DNA of 59,351 nucleotides, taken from Clostridiales bacterium. Its GTDB lineage: Bacteria; Bacillota; Clostridia; Christensenellales; CAG-138. Location: the NCBI GenBank assembly GCA_012517905.1, contig JAAYUE010000010.1, positions 1-59,351 of the forward strand, in the 5' to 3' direction. The position numbers and the translations under genes are program-made. Every line of letters starts with the position of its first letter. Positions within the stretch are counted from its first letter, which is position 1. Under the pieces are notes generated by a model. The model was given only the letters and a program-made list of their open reading frames with translations, made no database searches and had not been told where the DNA came from. Below are positions 1 to 7,768 of the stretch, in pieces.

Positions 1-1
1 A

Positions 2-1510
2 CTGAAATTCCGCGTTAACGCGCGAGACAGCGAATACACGAGCGACTACGGCTACTCCGGCGCGATGATCGTGGACAAAGACGCGCCCACGGGCACCGTC
101 GTCACCATGCGCACGGCGGACGGAAAGACATATAAGGAAGGCGCCTGGACCAACCAGACCGTCACCGTCGTCGCCAGCAGCGCAAAGGACGTTTCAAGCG
201 TGAGCTACTACTACTCGATGGACGGCGGGGAAAGCGCGGTCGGGTCGGGTGTGGACGTGATGGCGGGCGTACACACTGTCGGCATCACCGCAAGAGACGA
301 ATTCGGCAACTCCACCGAGGTGGGCAGCTATCTTGCCCGCGTGGACAAGCAGCAGCCGGCGGCACCGGCGATCCGCGAGAGCGCTTCGGGCGCCAGCGTG
401 GTGCTGACGTTCACCATGCAGACGGACCCCGGCGGCAGCGGAAACGACAAGCTCGCCCTGCCGGACGGCACGACGGTAAACGCCGCGGGCAGTCCGACCT
501 ACGCCGTCACGAAAAACGGGACGTACAGCTTCACGATCTACGACGTCGCGGGGAACCGCAGAGCGTTTACCCATACGGTCGCCAGCGTGGACACGAGCAG
601 GCCCGTCATCAGCATGACCTCCGGTTCGTATCGAACGGGAACGACGACGCTGGAGCCGATTACGGCCACGCTGACGTTTACGGACGAGCAGAGCGACATC
701 GTCTCCCGCGGCTATCAGGTGAACGCGAGCAGCGCGGCCGGTAGCGCGTATCTGACCTACACCAACCCGCTGCGGCTCTCCGACCCGGGGACGTATTACA
801 TCCACGCTTACGCGAAGAACGCCTTCGGCCTGAGCGCATATGAAACCTTCGGCCCGTTTGTCATCGAGGCCGCGCCCGCGCCGGAAGAGACGCCCGCATT
901 GGAGGCGTCGCCCACGCCGAAACCGGAGATCGGCGACGTGGTGGTGACGAAGGAGGATGTGGAAGAGATTCCCGGCGACACCGCGCTGATCCGGCTGCCC
1001 GGGCAGGAGTGGAGCGAAACGCTCACACTCAACGACGTCGGCCCCGGCACCTATCTCATCGAGGCGATGGATTCGGACGGCAACGTGCGGACCGTGGAAG
1101 TCCGCGTAACGATGCGCGACATCTTCGAGCGCTCGGTCCGCTCCGCAGCGGACAACGTTTCTCCCGCGGCGATTGCGCTGATCGCGCTCGCCGCCGCGGC
1201 GCTGATCTTCCTGCTGCTGCTGTCGGGATTCAACGTGACGGTCACGGTTTACAACGCAAAGACCGGTACGGAGAAAAAGCTGCGCTCGCTCAGGCGCGTG
1301 ATGTTCCGCAAGAAGGAGCTTGTCATTAAGCTCGAGGACCGGCATATCGCGGGCGGCGAATACGGCAACCTCAAGCTCGCCAGGCATCTCACCAAGCGGA
1401 TGCGCGGCAATACGCTCGTCGTGACCATTCGCGGCGAGGAGGCGCTCAGAGAGCGGATACCGGAGGATATGGACCGCGCGTTCGAGCGCGAACTGATCTT
1501 CCGGAAGTAA
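2..1510 (+). CDS. Membrane-anchored surface protein with Ig-like repeats (5' truncated)
   Basis: The frame is open to the left edge, so the gene begins before the window; the first ATG inside (65) is probably not the start. The visible part has at least three repeated beta-rich extracellular modules, each introduced by a VDK/VDT-x-x-P motif (VDKDAP, VDKQQP, VDTSRP), as in bacterial Ig-like domains. A Pro/Glu-rich linker follows, then a further small domain. Counted from position 65, residues about 366-388 form one hydrophobic membrane segment, followed by a basic tail of about 90 residues that should lie in the cytoplasm. No LPXTG sorting signal is present. The role is inferred to be adhesion or a cell-surface scaffold; the substrate is unknown. 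A strong terminator follows directly. Confidence 0.75.
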   Translation: MKFRVNARDSEYTSDYGYSGAMIVDKDAPTGTVVTMRTADGKTYKEGAWTNQTVTVVASSAKDVSSVSYYYSMDGGESAVGSGVDVMAGVHTVGITARDEFGNSTEVGSYLARVDKQQPAAPAIRESASGASVVLTFTMQTDPGGSGNDKLALPDGTTVNAAGSPTYAVTKNGTYSFTIYDVAGNRRAFTHTVASVDTSRPVISMTSGSYRTGTTTLEPITATLTFTDEQSDIVSRGYQVNASSAAGSAYLTYTNPLRLSDPGTYYIHAYAKNAFGLSAYETFGPFVIEAAPAPEETPALEASPTPKPEIGDVVVTKEDVEEIPGDTALIRLPGQEWSETLTLNDVGPGTYLIEAMDSDGNVRTVEVRVTMRDIFERSVRSAADNVSPAAIALIALAAAALIFLLLLSGFNVTVTVYNAKTGTEKKLRSLRRVMFRKKELVIKLEDRHIAGGEYGNLKLARHLTKRMRGNTLVVTIRGEEALRERIPEDMDRAFERELIFRK

Positions 1511-1520
1511 CGGATCAATA

Positions 1521-1557
1521 AAAAAGGCGGGCGGTTGATTCAACCGCCCGCCTTTTT
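1521..1557. terminator. Bidirectional intrinsic terminator
   Basis: An almost perfect inverted repeat (AAAAAGGCGGGCGGTTGA and its complement) gives a GC-rich stem with an A run before it and a T run after it. It sits between two convergent genes and can serve both. Confidence 0.9.
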
Positions 1558-1576
1558 CGAATATGGACCGTCACCG

Positions 1577-2560
1577 TCAGGGTTGCTCCGCGTCGTCGAG
1601 ATGGATCGCAAAGCGACAGACGGGGTCGCCCCGCAGCACGGACTGCAGGAGCTCCACGCTAAGGGGCCTGCCGAAAATCGTTTCATACGGGTGCTTGGCA
1701 AAGCCGCCGCTGCAGTAGCACCAGGTGGCCGGCACGTCCTGCTCTTTATGCAGGATCGACTCCCGCGCAAACGGGCAGTGGCAGGCGTGATAGCGCTTTT
1801 TGACCGGATCGGTTTCGCTGAGGAAACTGTCCGGCGCGTAGGGGACCTTGGTGACATAGAGCTTGCCGTCCTCGTGCCGCGCGGAGAGCAGCTCCTGATT
1901 GGACGCGACATAGTCCACAAACGCCTGCGAGACGACCTGCTCAAACCAGACCTCGCCGCTGTCGCAGTGCCGCTGCAGCGTCTCGACCGCGCGCGCATGC
2001 TTTTCCTTTAGATATACGTCGAGCGAGGGCGCGGCCAGATAGCGTTCGCGCTCGGGGTTGAACGCGGCCGCGGGGATGCCGTGGTTGTTGCCCGCAAGCA
2101 CGGACCGCGCCAGCGGCTCCGGCAACGTGTCGGTCAGCAGCGCGACAAACCTCGCGGTAAACGCGGGCAGCTCCTCGGGGTCGGTGCCGACCGGCGGCAA
2201 GGGCGCGCCTTGCGCGATCTTGTCGGCCGCCTGGTCGCCGGCCAGCGCGCGGCAGCGCGAGAGGATGCTTTCGATGACGCCGATGCCGCCGGTGAGCAGG
2301 CAGAGGTAGATATACGATTCGTTGCGGCGCATCATGTAAAAATAGGACGCGAGGTTTTCGAGGCGCTGCGGCGCGTTCCGCTTTTTTTCGATGAGGGCGC
2401 GCACATAGGGGCGCAGGTCCTCCGCGCGCGCGTCTTCCGGCGCGCGTCCGCGCGCGGAGAGCCAGTTTTCGAGCGCGAGCACATCCGCAACGGCCTCCGC
2501 CGCCTCCGCTTCGGATCGTCCGAGCTGCGCAAACTGCTGTCTGAGTCTGGATACGTTCAA
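1577..2560 (-). CDS. Conserved protein of unknown function, DUF6144-like
   Basis: Encodes 327 residues when started at the TTG at 2560, which has an ideal GGAGGTG Shine-Dalgarno 5-7 bases upstream; the open frame extends further upstream but that part lies past the promoter-like TATAAT at 2622. The C-terminal third holds conserved-looking cysteines: a CHCPFARESI motif, then WCYCSGGFAKHPYE, then VCRFAIHL near the end. This arrangement resembles clostridial DUF6144 proteins and loosely the C-terminus of V4R-type ligand or metal-binding domains. The N-terminal half is helical. No signal peptide or membrane segment. Function unknown; a metal- or small-molecule-binding role is inference from the cysteines only. 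Confidence 0.65.
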   Translation of the reverse strand: MNVSRLRQQFAQLGRSEAEAAEAVADVLALENWLSARGRAPEDARAEDLRPYVRALIEKKRNAPQRLENLASYFYMMRRNESYIYLCLLTGGIGVIESILSRCRALAGDQAADKIAQGAPLPPVGTDPEELPAFTARFVALLTDTLPEPLARSVLAGNNHGIPAAAFNPERERYLAAPSLDVYLKEKHARAVETLQRHCDSGEVWFEQVVSQAFVDYVASNQELLSARHEDGKLYVTKVPYAPDSFLSETDPVKKRYHACHCPFARESILHKEQDVPATWCYCSGGFAKHPYETIFGRPLSVELLQSVLRGDPVCRFAIHLDDAEQP

Positions 2561-2957
2561 ATGATACACCTCCGAAAAGACAGGATGAAGAAGTGAAAAG
2601 AGAATGGAAGATGTCACCGCTATTATATACGAACACATGTTTCGAGCGCAACTGCCCGCGGCGGGAAATTGCCGCGCAAAACATCGAATCCGCTTGATGA
2701 AGAATTGAAAAACACCTGATAAAATGCGCTTGTAACGGTGAAAACAGCCGAAAATCGGCGCGTTTTTCGCCCGAAACGAAGCCTTTTGCGGCGCTTCATA
2801 AAAAAGCCGTAAAGTTGTCGGCAAAACGTCGGTTTTTCGTAATAGCCGCGTAACAATGTCTTCGTATGATGGCATGGTAAAAACGCGGGGCGAAGAATCC
2901 GCACAATATGATTTTGATATCGTTGGATGAGACCATGGAAAGCGAGGAAACACACTC
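2561..2957. other. Divergent intergenic region
   Basis: About 400 bases between two divergent genes. Apart from the minus-strand promoter at 2622-2651 and ribosome binding sites at both ends (GGAGGTG at the left; GAGGA just before 2958) I see no gene, RNA or strong repeat. Open frames here are not supported by start signals. Confidence 0.5.
2622..2651 (-). promoter_or_regulatory. Putative sigma-A promoter of the DUF6144-like gene
   Basis: On the minus strand, TTGCGC and a perfect TATAAT are 18 bases apart. This predicts a transcript start about 50 bases before the TTG start codon, which supports that start. Confidence 0.55.
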
Positions 2958-4001
2958 ATGAAACGAGTTTATATGATTACAGGCGTAGGCGGGCACCTTG
3001 GCAACACGGTTGCGCGCGAACTGCTTGCGGCGGGCGAGACCGTCCGCGGGTTTGCGCTGCCAAACGAGGACGTCACCATGCTCTATGGCGACGCGGTGTC
3101 CATCGTGCGCGGAGACGTGCGGGACAGAAGCTCCCTTGAGCCGCTGTTTTACGGGCTGAAGAGCGACGACGAGATTTACTTCATCCACTGCGCGGGCATC
3201 GTGTCCGTCGCGTCGAAGTATGACCAGCGCGTGGTGGACGTCAACGTCCGCGGCACGGAAAACGTCGTCAGCCTCTGCAAGGAGCACAACGTGAAAAAGC
3301 TGGTGTACATCAGCTCCGTCCACGCGCTGCCCGAACTGCCGCACGGCAACGTGATTCACGAGGTCGAGGGCGGGTTCCAGCCGGAGACCGTGATCGGGCT
3401 CTACGCCAAGACGAAGGCCGCCGCGACGCAGATCGTGCTGGACGCGGCAAAGAGCGGGCTGGACGCGACGGTGATCCATCCTTCCGGCATCATCGGGACG
3501 AACGACTACGGCCACGGCCACCTGACGCAGATGGTCATCAGCTACCTCAACGGCTCGCTGACGGCGTGCGTCGAGGGCGGGTATGACTTTGTGGACGTGC
3601 GGGACGTTGCCGACGGCGTGATCGCCGCGACGGAGAAGGGGAAGAAGGGCGAATGCTACATCCTCTCGAACCGCTATGTGCCCGTGAGCGAGCTGCTCAA
3701 CACGCTTTCGCGCGTGACGGGCGGGCGGACGATCAAGACCGTTCTGCCGCTGTGGTTTGCCAAGATGACCGCGCCGCTGGCGGAGCTTTACTACAAGATT
3801 CGCCACGAGTCGCCGCTCTTTACGCGCTATACGCTCTATACGCTCACGAGCAACGCGCGCTTCACCTACGAAAAGGCGCGCCACGACCTCGGCTATAAGC
3901 CGCGCGACCTCAGCTCGACGCTCAAGGATACGGTGTCCTTCCTCACGAAGGAGCGCAAGAACCTTTTCCGCAAGCACAAGGTCGTCCCCGCGATGGGGTA
4001 A
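2958..4001 (+). CDS. NAD-dependent epimerase/dehydratase family protein
   Basis: Encodes 347 residues of the extended short-chain dehydrogenase/reductase family. The N-terminus has the Rossmann dinucleotide motif TGVGGHLG (residues 8-15), an acidic DVRDRSSLEPL segment that follows strand beta-3, and a YAKTK motif (Tyr149, Lys153), the catalytic Tyr-x-x-x-Lys pair. The C-terminal stretch FTYEKARHDLGYKP is typical of NAD-dependent sugar epimerases and dihydroflavonol-reductase-like enzymes. It is probably cytosolic. The substrate cannot be read from the sequence; a sugar nucleotide or small ketone/alcohol is likely. It stands alone, with a GAGGA ribosome binding site before the ATG. Confidence 0.85.
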   Translation: MKRVYMITGVGGHLGNTVARELLAAGETVRGFALPNEDVTMLYGDAVSIVRGDVRDRSSLEPLFYGLKSDDEIYFIHCAGIVSVASKYDQRVVDVNVRGTENVVSLCKEHNVKKLVYISSVHALPELPHGNVIHEVEGGFQPETVIGLYAKTKAAATQIVLDAAKSGLDATVIHPSGIIGTNDYGHGHLTQMVISYLNGSLTACVEGGYDFVDVRDVADGVIAATEKGKKGECYILSNRYVPVSELLNTLSRVTGGRTIKTVLPLWFAKMTAPLAELYYKIRHESPLFTRYTLYTLTSNARFTYEKARHDLGYKPRDLSSTLKDTVSFLTKERKNLFRKHKVVPAMG

Positions 4002-4080
4002 ACGAGACTGTCGGCCGCTGTGCCGGGGCGAATGGCTTATCTGGCGGCGGCGGAACGGACAAAATAGCATAAAATGTCAG

Positions 4081-4115
4081 AAAAACAGCCTCTTCCGAGA
4101 GATCGGGGGAGGCTG
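4081..4115 (-). terminator. Intrinsic terminator of the P-loop ATPase gene
   Basis: CAGCCTCTTCCGA and TCGGGGGAGGCTG pair over 13 positions (two G-U) around a GAGA loop. On the minus strand the stem is followed by TTTTT. Confidence 0.8.
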
Positions 4116-4130
4116 GTTGAAAAACAAAAG

Positions 4131-5708
4131 TTAAAATCTACCCCAATTTGATTCTTTATACAGACCATAATGGAAAATGTATTCTACATTTTCACTGTAG
4201 GGGACTTCGGGGGATATATTGGTTGGGCATTTCTCTCTATATGAAAAGTGAAAATATTTGTTATTGTTTATGCTCTCGACAGCACATACAACGTTGGAAT
4301 CATAAAGAAGTTGCATAAAGCGTTTTGGATCGTCAACGAATTCTGGGATTTCCTTTGCGTTATCAAAAATGTAGTCAATATATTTTTTATAAATCTCCTG
4401 ATATTCTTGAAAACTAAACCCACTACGATTGAATAGTGCAAGAAAGTGTTTAAAATGTTTAAAATCGTCTTCAGAGTAATAAAAGGCGAGCTGATCTTTT
4501 AAAGAGCCTAAAAAATATTCGGAATATGCGTTTTGAAACAAATCACTGTTGTACACGGAGTAGTCAAAACATCGCATATGTCCTTTGCTTTGCATAACCA
4601 TTTTTTGTTTGATAATTGAAATAATTCGTTGAATATCACGCGGCCTGCTCAAAGATATTTTCAGAAAAGACATAAAGGCCGTATCATATTGGCGAGTTTT
4701 GCTGGTTGAGCTAATTTTCCAATCAAAATAGCTATCCCAACATGATGTTGACTTATCTGACTGACTAAATTGTAATAGTTTCTCAGATACTCTAAACAGA
4801 TGGGAATCAAGATAATCAACATAAGTTGTATTCCAATCAAGATAAACTGAATTATCAATTATTTTATTTGTTGAGTTTTGTAATTCTAGTGCATTGAATA
4901 TATCAGGACGTAAAAGCATAGCAACTTTCAGGTTGCCAGATGTGTCGCGAACACTTTGAAACAAACTGTTATTAAGCACCCAACATGCTGAGGCTAAACC
5001 TCTAATACATTCGATGTATTCAGAATAGGGAATGCATGCTGGCCTAATATCGATTCCGTCAATGAACAATACTATATTTCTCTTCAAACGAATTGAAGCT
5101 AAACAATCAGAAAATTGTTTGTTTAGGTAATAAATGTTCATTTGAAATCTTTCTTCAGTGAATTCTTGGCTAGATTGGGAACCTCCCTCAATAGAGGCAT
5201 ACTGACTAACTAACTTAGCAGCGACTTCAGCCTTGTCAAATATTTTCATTGCAGTAAGGATTTCGGGAGTAAAAGCATCATGGTAGTATGCTTTTATTGC
5301 TTTATTTATGTTTATTAGTGTATTTTGCTTCTTAATGAATCCAAGAATATCATCGTCAGCAATGCTTTGACTAAGTATAAGCAATATAATCAACTTCCAA
5401 ATCTCTGTATAATCACTTAGACAAATATGCTTTAATTCTTTTAATCTATAAAATTTCTCATAATCGGTGTTTGAAATGAACTTTATTGTAGCTTTATTGT
5501 TTTTATAATCACTATTACTTAAGTAAGTAGCATAGGCAGTTTTACCAGTTCCTTTTTCACCAATAAGAAAATATGTCTCTGGCCTTATTAAATCTTCCAG
5601 AAATTGATTCTTAACGAACACTTCATTAAACATATTCTTGTTTTTTCTTAATGAATAATTTTGAGCGTCGGAATATCCCAAATTCAACTCAGATATCTGC
5701 ACTAGCAT
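4131..5708 (-). CDS. P-loop ATPase, FunZ/Sll1717-like; AT-rich, likely horizontally acquired
   Basis: Encodes 525 residues. Walker A is GEKGTGKT (residues 50-57); a Walker B-like strand is VLFIDGID (about 213-220); RPDIF near residue 285 could be a sensor region. The overall pattern matches stand-alone STAND/AAA-like ATPases annotated as FunZ or 'Sll1717 family', whose job is not established; several relatives sit in defence islands. No membrane segment or recognisable effector domain. The start has a strong GAGGAG site six bases upstream. Base use is strikingly AT-rich (AAA, ATT, TTA, AAT codons) against GC-rich neighbours, so recent transfer is likely. It lies in a single-gene insert between a GC-rich terminator and the intact LUD gene. 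A role in anti-phage defence or signalling is speculation. Confidence 0.75.
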   Translation of the reverse strand: MLVQISELNLGYSDAQNYSLRKNKNMFNEVFVKNQFLEDLIRPETYFLIGEKGTGKTAYATYLSNSDYKNNKATIKFISNTDYEKFYRLKELKHICLSDYTEIWKLIILLILSQSIADDDILGFIKKQNTLININKAIKAYYHDAFTPEILTAMKIFDKAEVAAKLVSQYASIEGGSQSSQEFTEERFQMNIYYLNKQFSDCLASIRLKRNIVLFIDGIDIRPACIPYSEYIECIRGLASACWVLNNSLFQSVRDTSGNLKVAMLLRPDIFNALELQNSTNKIIDNSVYLDWNTTYVDYLDSHLFRVSEKLLQFSQSDKSTSCWDSYFDWKISSTSKTRQYDTAFMSFLKISLSRPRDIQRIISIIKQKMVMQSKGHMRCFDYSVYNSDLFQNAYSEYFLGSLKDQLAFYYSEDDFKHFKHFLALFNRSGFSFQEYQEIYKKYIDYIFDNAKEIPEFVDDPKRFMQLLYDSNVVCAVESINNNKYFHFSYREKCPTNISPEVPYSENVEYIFHYGLYKESNWGRF

Positions 5709-5831
5709 ATATTACTCCTCAGCTATTTAATTATTTATACTTCCACAAATTTAAGTAATACAGAATGAAAATTACAAAACTCAACAATTCAAATTTAAGA
5801 TTGAAGAAAGGATTTTTAATTGATAAAAAAA

Positions 5832-6431
5832 TCAATACCCCAAACTTTCCCCTATCAACACAACCTCCGTCACCTTGATGCTCCGCATCGGCCAGACGAT
5901 CGTCACGATCCCGCTGCAGATGCGGTCCTTGCTCGCGCAGTCGTAGCACTTCATCTCCTTGCCCACCGCGCAGGGCGTGTTGAACTTCAGCCGCCTCGCG
6001 TTGAGCGGCGCGGCGACGTTTCGCGCGCGGTACATCGCGCTCTCGAGATCGGGCGCGAGCTTATTCACCCCCGCGACGAACACGACCCGCTCGTGATCGA
6101 AGAGCGTCGCCGCGACGCGGTTGCCGCTGCCGTCGATATTGATGATTTCACCCGTCTCCGCGATGGCGTTTGCGGACGTGAGATACACCTCCGCCCCGGT
6201 TGCGAGCGCGCGCGTCTGCGGGTCGCTCTGCTTCCAGTGCCAGTACACGGTGTTTTGCTCTTGGAGCCGGTCAAAGATGTCGAGCTGTTCGATGGTCACG
6301 CTGCCGCCGATGCCGACGGTCTTGCCCGAAATACTGCCGACGAGATACTCCGCCGCCTCGCGCGCGGTCTCGAAATACCGCACCGCAAAGCCGCGCTGTT
6401 CCAGCGATTGCATCGCCCGCCGAACGTCCAT
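5832..6431 (-). CDS. LUD-domain protein (lactate utilization / LutC-like)
   Basis: Encodes 199 residues of the LUD (DUF162) family. Visible hallmarks are the glycine-rich GKTVGIGGSVTIEQL (about 36-50), the central TSANAIAETGEIINIDGSGNR (broken here for length: TSANAIAETG then EIINIDGSGNR), VVFVAGVNKL, and the C-terminal NTPCAVG, KCYDCASKDRICSG and EVVLIGESLGY. Proteins of this stand-alone size are common in anaerobes; LutC partners of lactate oxidation carry the same domain, but lutA and lutB are absent here, so a lactate role is not supported. The ATG has an AAGGAG site about ten bases upstream. The gene is intact despite the AT-rich insert directly downstream of its stop. Confidence 0.85.
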   Translation of the reverse strand: MDVRRAMQSLEQRGFAVRYFETAREAAEYLVGSISGKTVGIGGSVTIEQLDIFDRLQEQNTVYWHWKQSDPQTRALATGAEVYLTSANAIAETGEIINIDGSGNRVAATLFDHERVVFVAGVNKLAPDLESAMYRARNVAAPLNARRLKFNTPCAVGKEMKCYDCASKDRICSGIVTIVWPMRSIKVTEVVLIGESLGY

Positions 6432-6466
6432 GATTTTCGTTCTCCTTGTATGAAATGATCGATCTG

Positions 6467-6475
6467 ATTATAGCA
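6467..6475 (-). promoter_or_regulatory. Extended -10 promoter of the LUD gene
   Basis: On the minus strand the sequence reads TGCTATAAT, an extended -10 element about 40 bases before the start codon. No good -35 is visible. Confidence 0.5.
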
Positions 6476-6535
6476 CATTTCCCGCCGGTTGACGGCTCTG
6501 CGCGCGGAATTTTACGGCGCAAAAAGCGCGGCGGG

Positions 6536-6564
6536 TTGACGCGGGCCGCGCCATCCGTGATAAT
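6536..6564 (+). promoter_or_regulatory. Sigma-A promoter of ridA
   Basis: TTGACG and GATAAT are 17 bases apart, about 40 bases before the ridA start. Confidence 0.65.
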
Positions 6565-6603
6565 AAATAGAGAGAGCGCGAAACACGAGAGGAGTGACAG
6601 AAG

Positions 6604-6975
6604 ATGAAAACAATCCACACGGAACAAGCGCCCGCGGCGATCGGCCCCTATTCCCAGGCGATGATCAGCGGCGGCCTGGTGTTTACCTCCGGGCAGATTC
6701 CGGTCGATCCGGTCAGCGGCGAAATCGTCGCCGCGGATATCATTCTGCAGACCGAGCAGGTGATGAAAAACCTCGCCGCGGTGCTTGCGGCGGCGGGCAG
6801 CGGCTTTGACCGCGCGATCAAGGCGACCTGCTACCTCGCGAACATGGAGGACTTCGACTCGTTCAACGTCGTATACAGCAAGTACATGACGAGCCGGCCC
6901 GCGCGCTCCTGCGTCGCGGTGAAGCAGCTGCCCAAGCATGTGCTCTGCGAAGTGGAGGTCGTCGCGGAGGTATAG
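6604..6975 (+). CDS. ridA: RidA family 2-iminobutanoate/2-iminopropanoate deaminase
   Basis: Encodes 123 residues, the usual size of the YjgF/UK114 family. Recognisable features are APAAIGPYSQAM near the N-terminus, VFTSGQIPVDP, the central MKNLAAVLAAAGSG, and the C-terminal RPARSCVAVKQLP, which carries the substrate-binding Arg. The family forms trimers that hydrolyse reactive imine/enamine products of PLP enzymes. This is a cytosolic metabolite-repair enzyme. It is a single gene with its own promoter, a GAGGAG ribosome binding site and a strong terminator; it is divergent from the LUD gene. Confidence 0.93.
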   Translation: MKTIHTEQAPAAIGPYSQAMISGGLVFTSGQIPVDPVSGEIVAADIILQTEQVMKNLAAVLAAAGSGFDRAIKATCYLANMEDFDSFNVVYSKYMTSRPARSCVAVKQLPKHVLCEVEVVAEV

Positions 6976-7063
6976 GCAAAGCCGAACCTCGCTGCGCCCC
7001 GCCGGGGCTGCGCATGTGCGGCCCACCCGCAAATGGCGCGCGCTGGCAGCCGAATTTGGACCG

Positions 7064-7096
7064 AAAAAGAACAGGGCCGTACCGCCCTGTTCTTTT
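7064..7096 (+). terminator. Intrinsic terminator after ridA
   Basis: AAAAGAACAGGGC and GCCCTGTTCTTTT form a 13-base-pair stem around CGTACC. Confidence 0.88.
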
Positions 7097-7468
7097 GTTC
7101 GCCGGATTATCGGGGAGCGAATCATTCGCGCGCCGCCGCCGTTTGACCGATATTATGATGAAGAGGAACACTTCCCGGCGGTCGTATGCCGGTATCCGGT
7201 CGGCTGGCGGAATAGCGCGAAAAACGCCCGATATTCCAACGGAGGGCGCTTGCCCTCTAATCTTGTAATATAGTCCATTTCGCGCCGCGAAGCAAGGAAA
7301 TTCGCCGCAAACACCCCAATTACGGGCGATTTTGGGCATTTCTTTTGCTCGACACGACGCGCCGGCGTGCGGATAGGGGAAAAGATGCGGGAAAACCGAA
7401 AAAATATCTGTACTTTAGCAGAGTGAAGTGATAAAATGATACCATAACAATGCAAAGGACGGATCGGG
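7097..7468 (+). promoter_or_regulatory. Upstream region of the histidine operon
   Basis: About 370 bases with no supported gene. Near its end TAAAAT at 7432-7437 could be the -10 of the operon; the matching -35 (TGTACT, 7409) is poor. The overlapping ACTTTAGCAGAGTGAAGT (7412-7429) has weak dyad ends (ACTT/AAGT) and is the best candidate for a repressor site. There is no histidine-codon run, so leader-peptide attenuation is not suggested, and no T-box was recognised. Confidence 0.35.
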
Positions 7469-7768
7469 ATGGGTTTACCGAGAAACAAACAAACGGACGA
7501 GCTGTTTGCCTCGATGCTGCTGCTTGGCAGCGTGGAGGACTGCTACCGATATTTCGAAGACCTCTGCACGATTCAGGAGGTGCGGGACATGGGCCTGCGG
7601 CTCGAGATCGCCAAGGCGCTGGACGAAGGCGGCTCCTACCAGAGCGCCATCGAGAAGACCGGCGTGAGCACGGCGACCATCGGGCGCGTCAAGCGCTGCC
7701 TCAACTACGGCGCGGGCGGCTACCGCCTCATCCTCGACCGCATTCGAGACAAGGGGGAGCAGATATGA
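7469..7768 (+). CDS. yerC: YerC/YecD family TrpR-related regulator
   Basis: Encodes 99 residues matching the YerC/YecD family, which has the TrpR fold. The TrpR-like core is LLLLGSVEDCYRYFEDLCTI followed by VRDMGLRLEIAKAL, and the helix-turn-helix is SYQSAIEKTGVSTATIGRVK. TrpR-family proteins are dimeric DNA-binding repressors controlled by a small ligand. The gene is first in the histidine operon and its stop overlaps the hisZ start (ATGA), so a role as histidine-responsive repressor of this operon is the natural inference. The protein was long annotated without function. Confidence 0.88.
   Translation: MGLPRNKQTDELFASMLLLGSVEDCYRYFEDLCTIQEVRDMGLRLEIAKALDEGGSYQSAIEKTGVSTATIGRVKRCLNYGAGGYRLILDRIRDKGEQI

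Noticed and set aside
5731..5949. Small minus-strand frame across the end of the AT-rich insert
   Set aside because: It is out of frame with LUD, joins two regions of different composition, and lacks a ribosome binding site.
7153..7488. Minus-strand frame upstream of yerC
   Set aside because: It overlaps the operon promoter and the yerC start, has no recognisable domain and no start signals.
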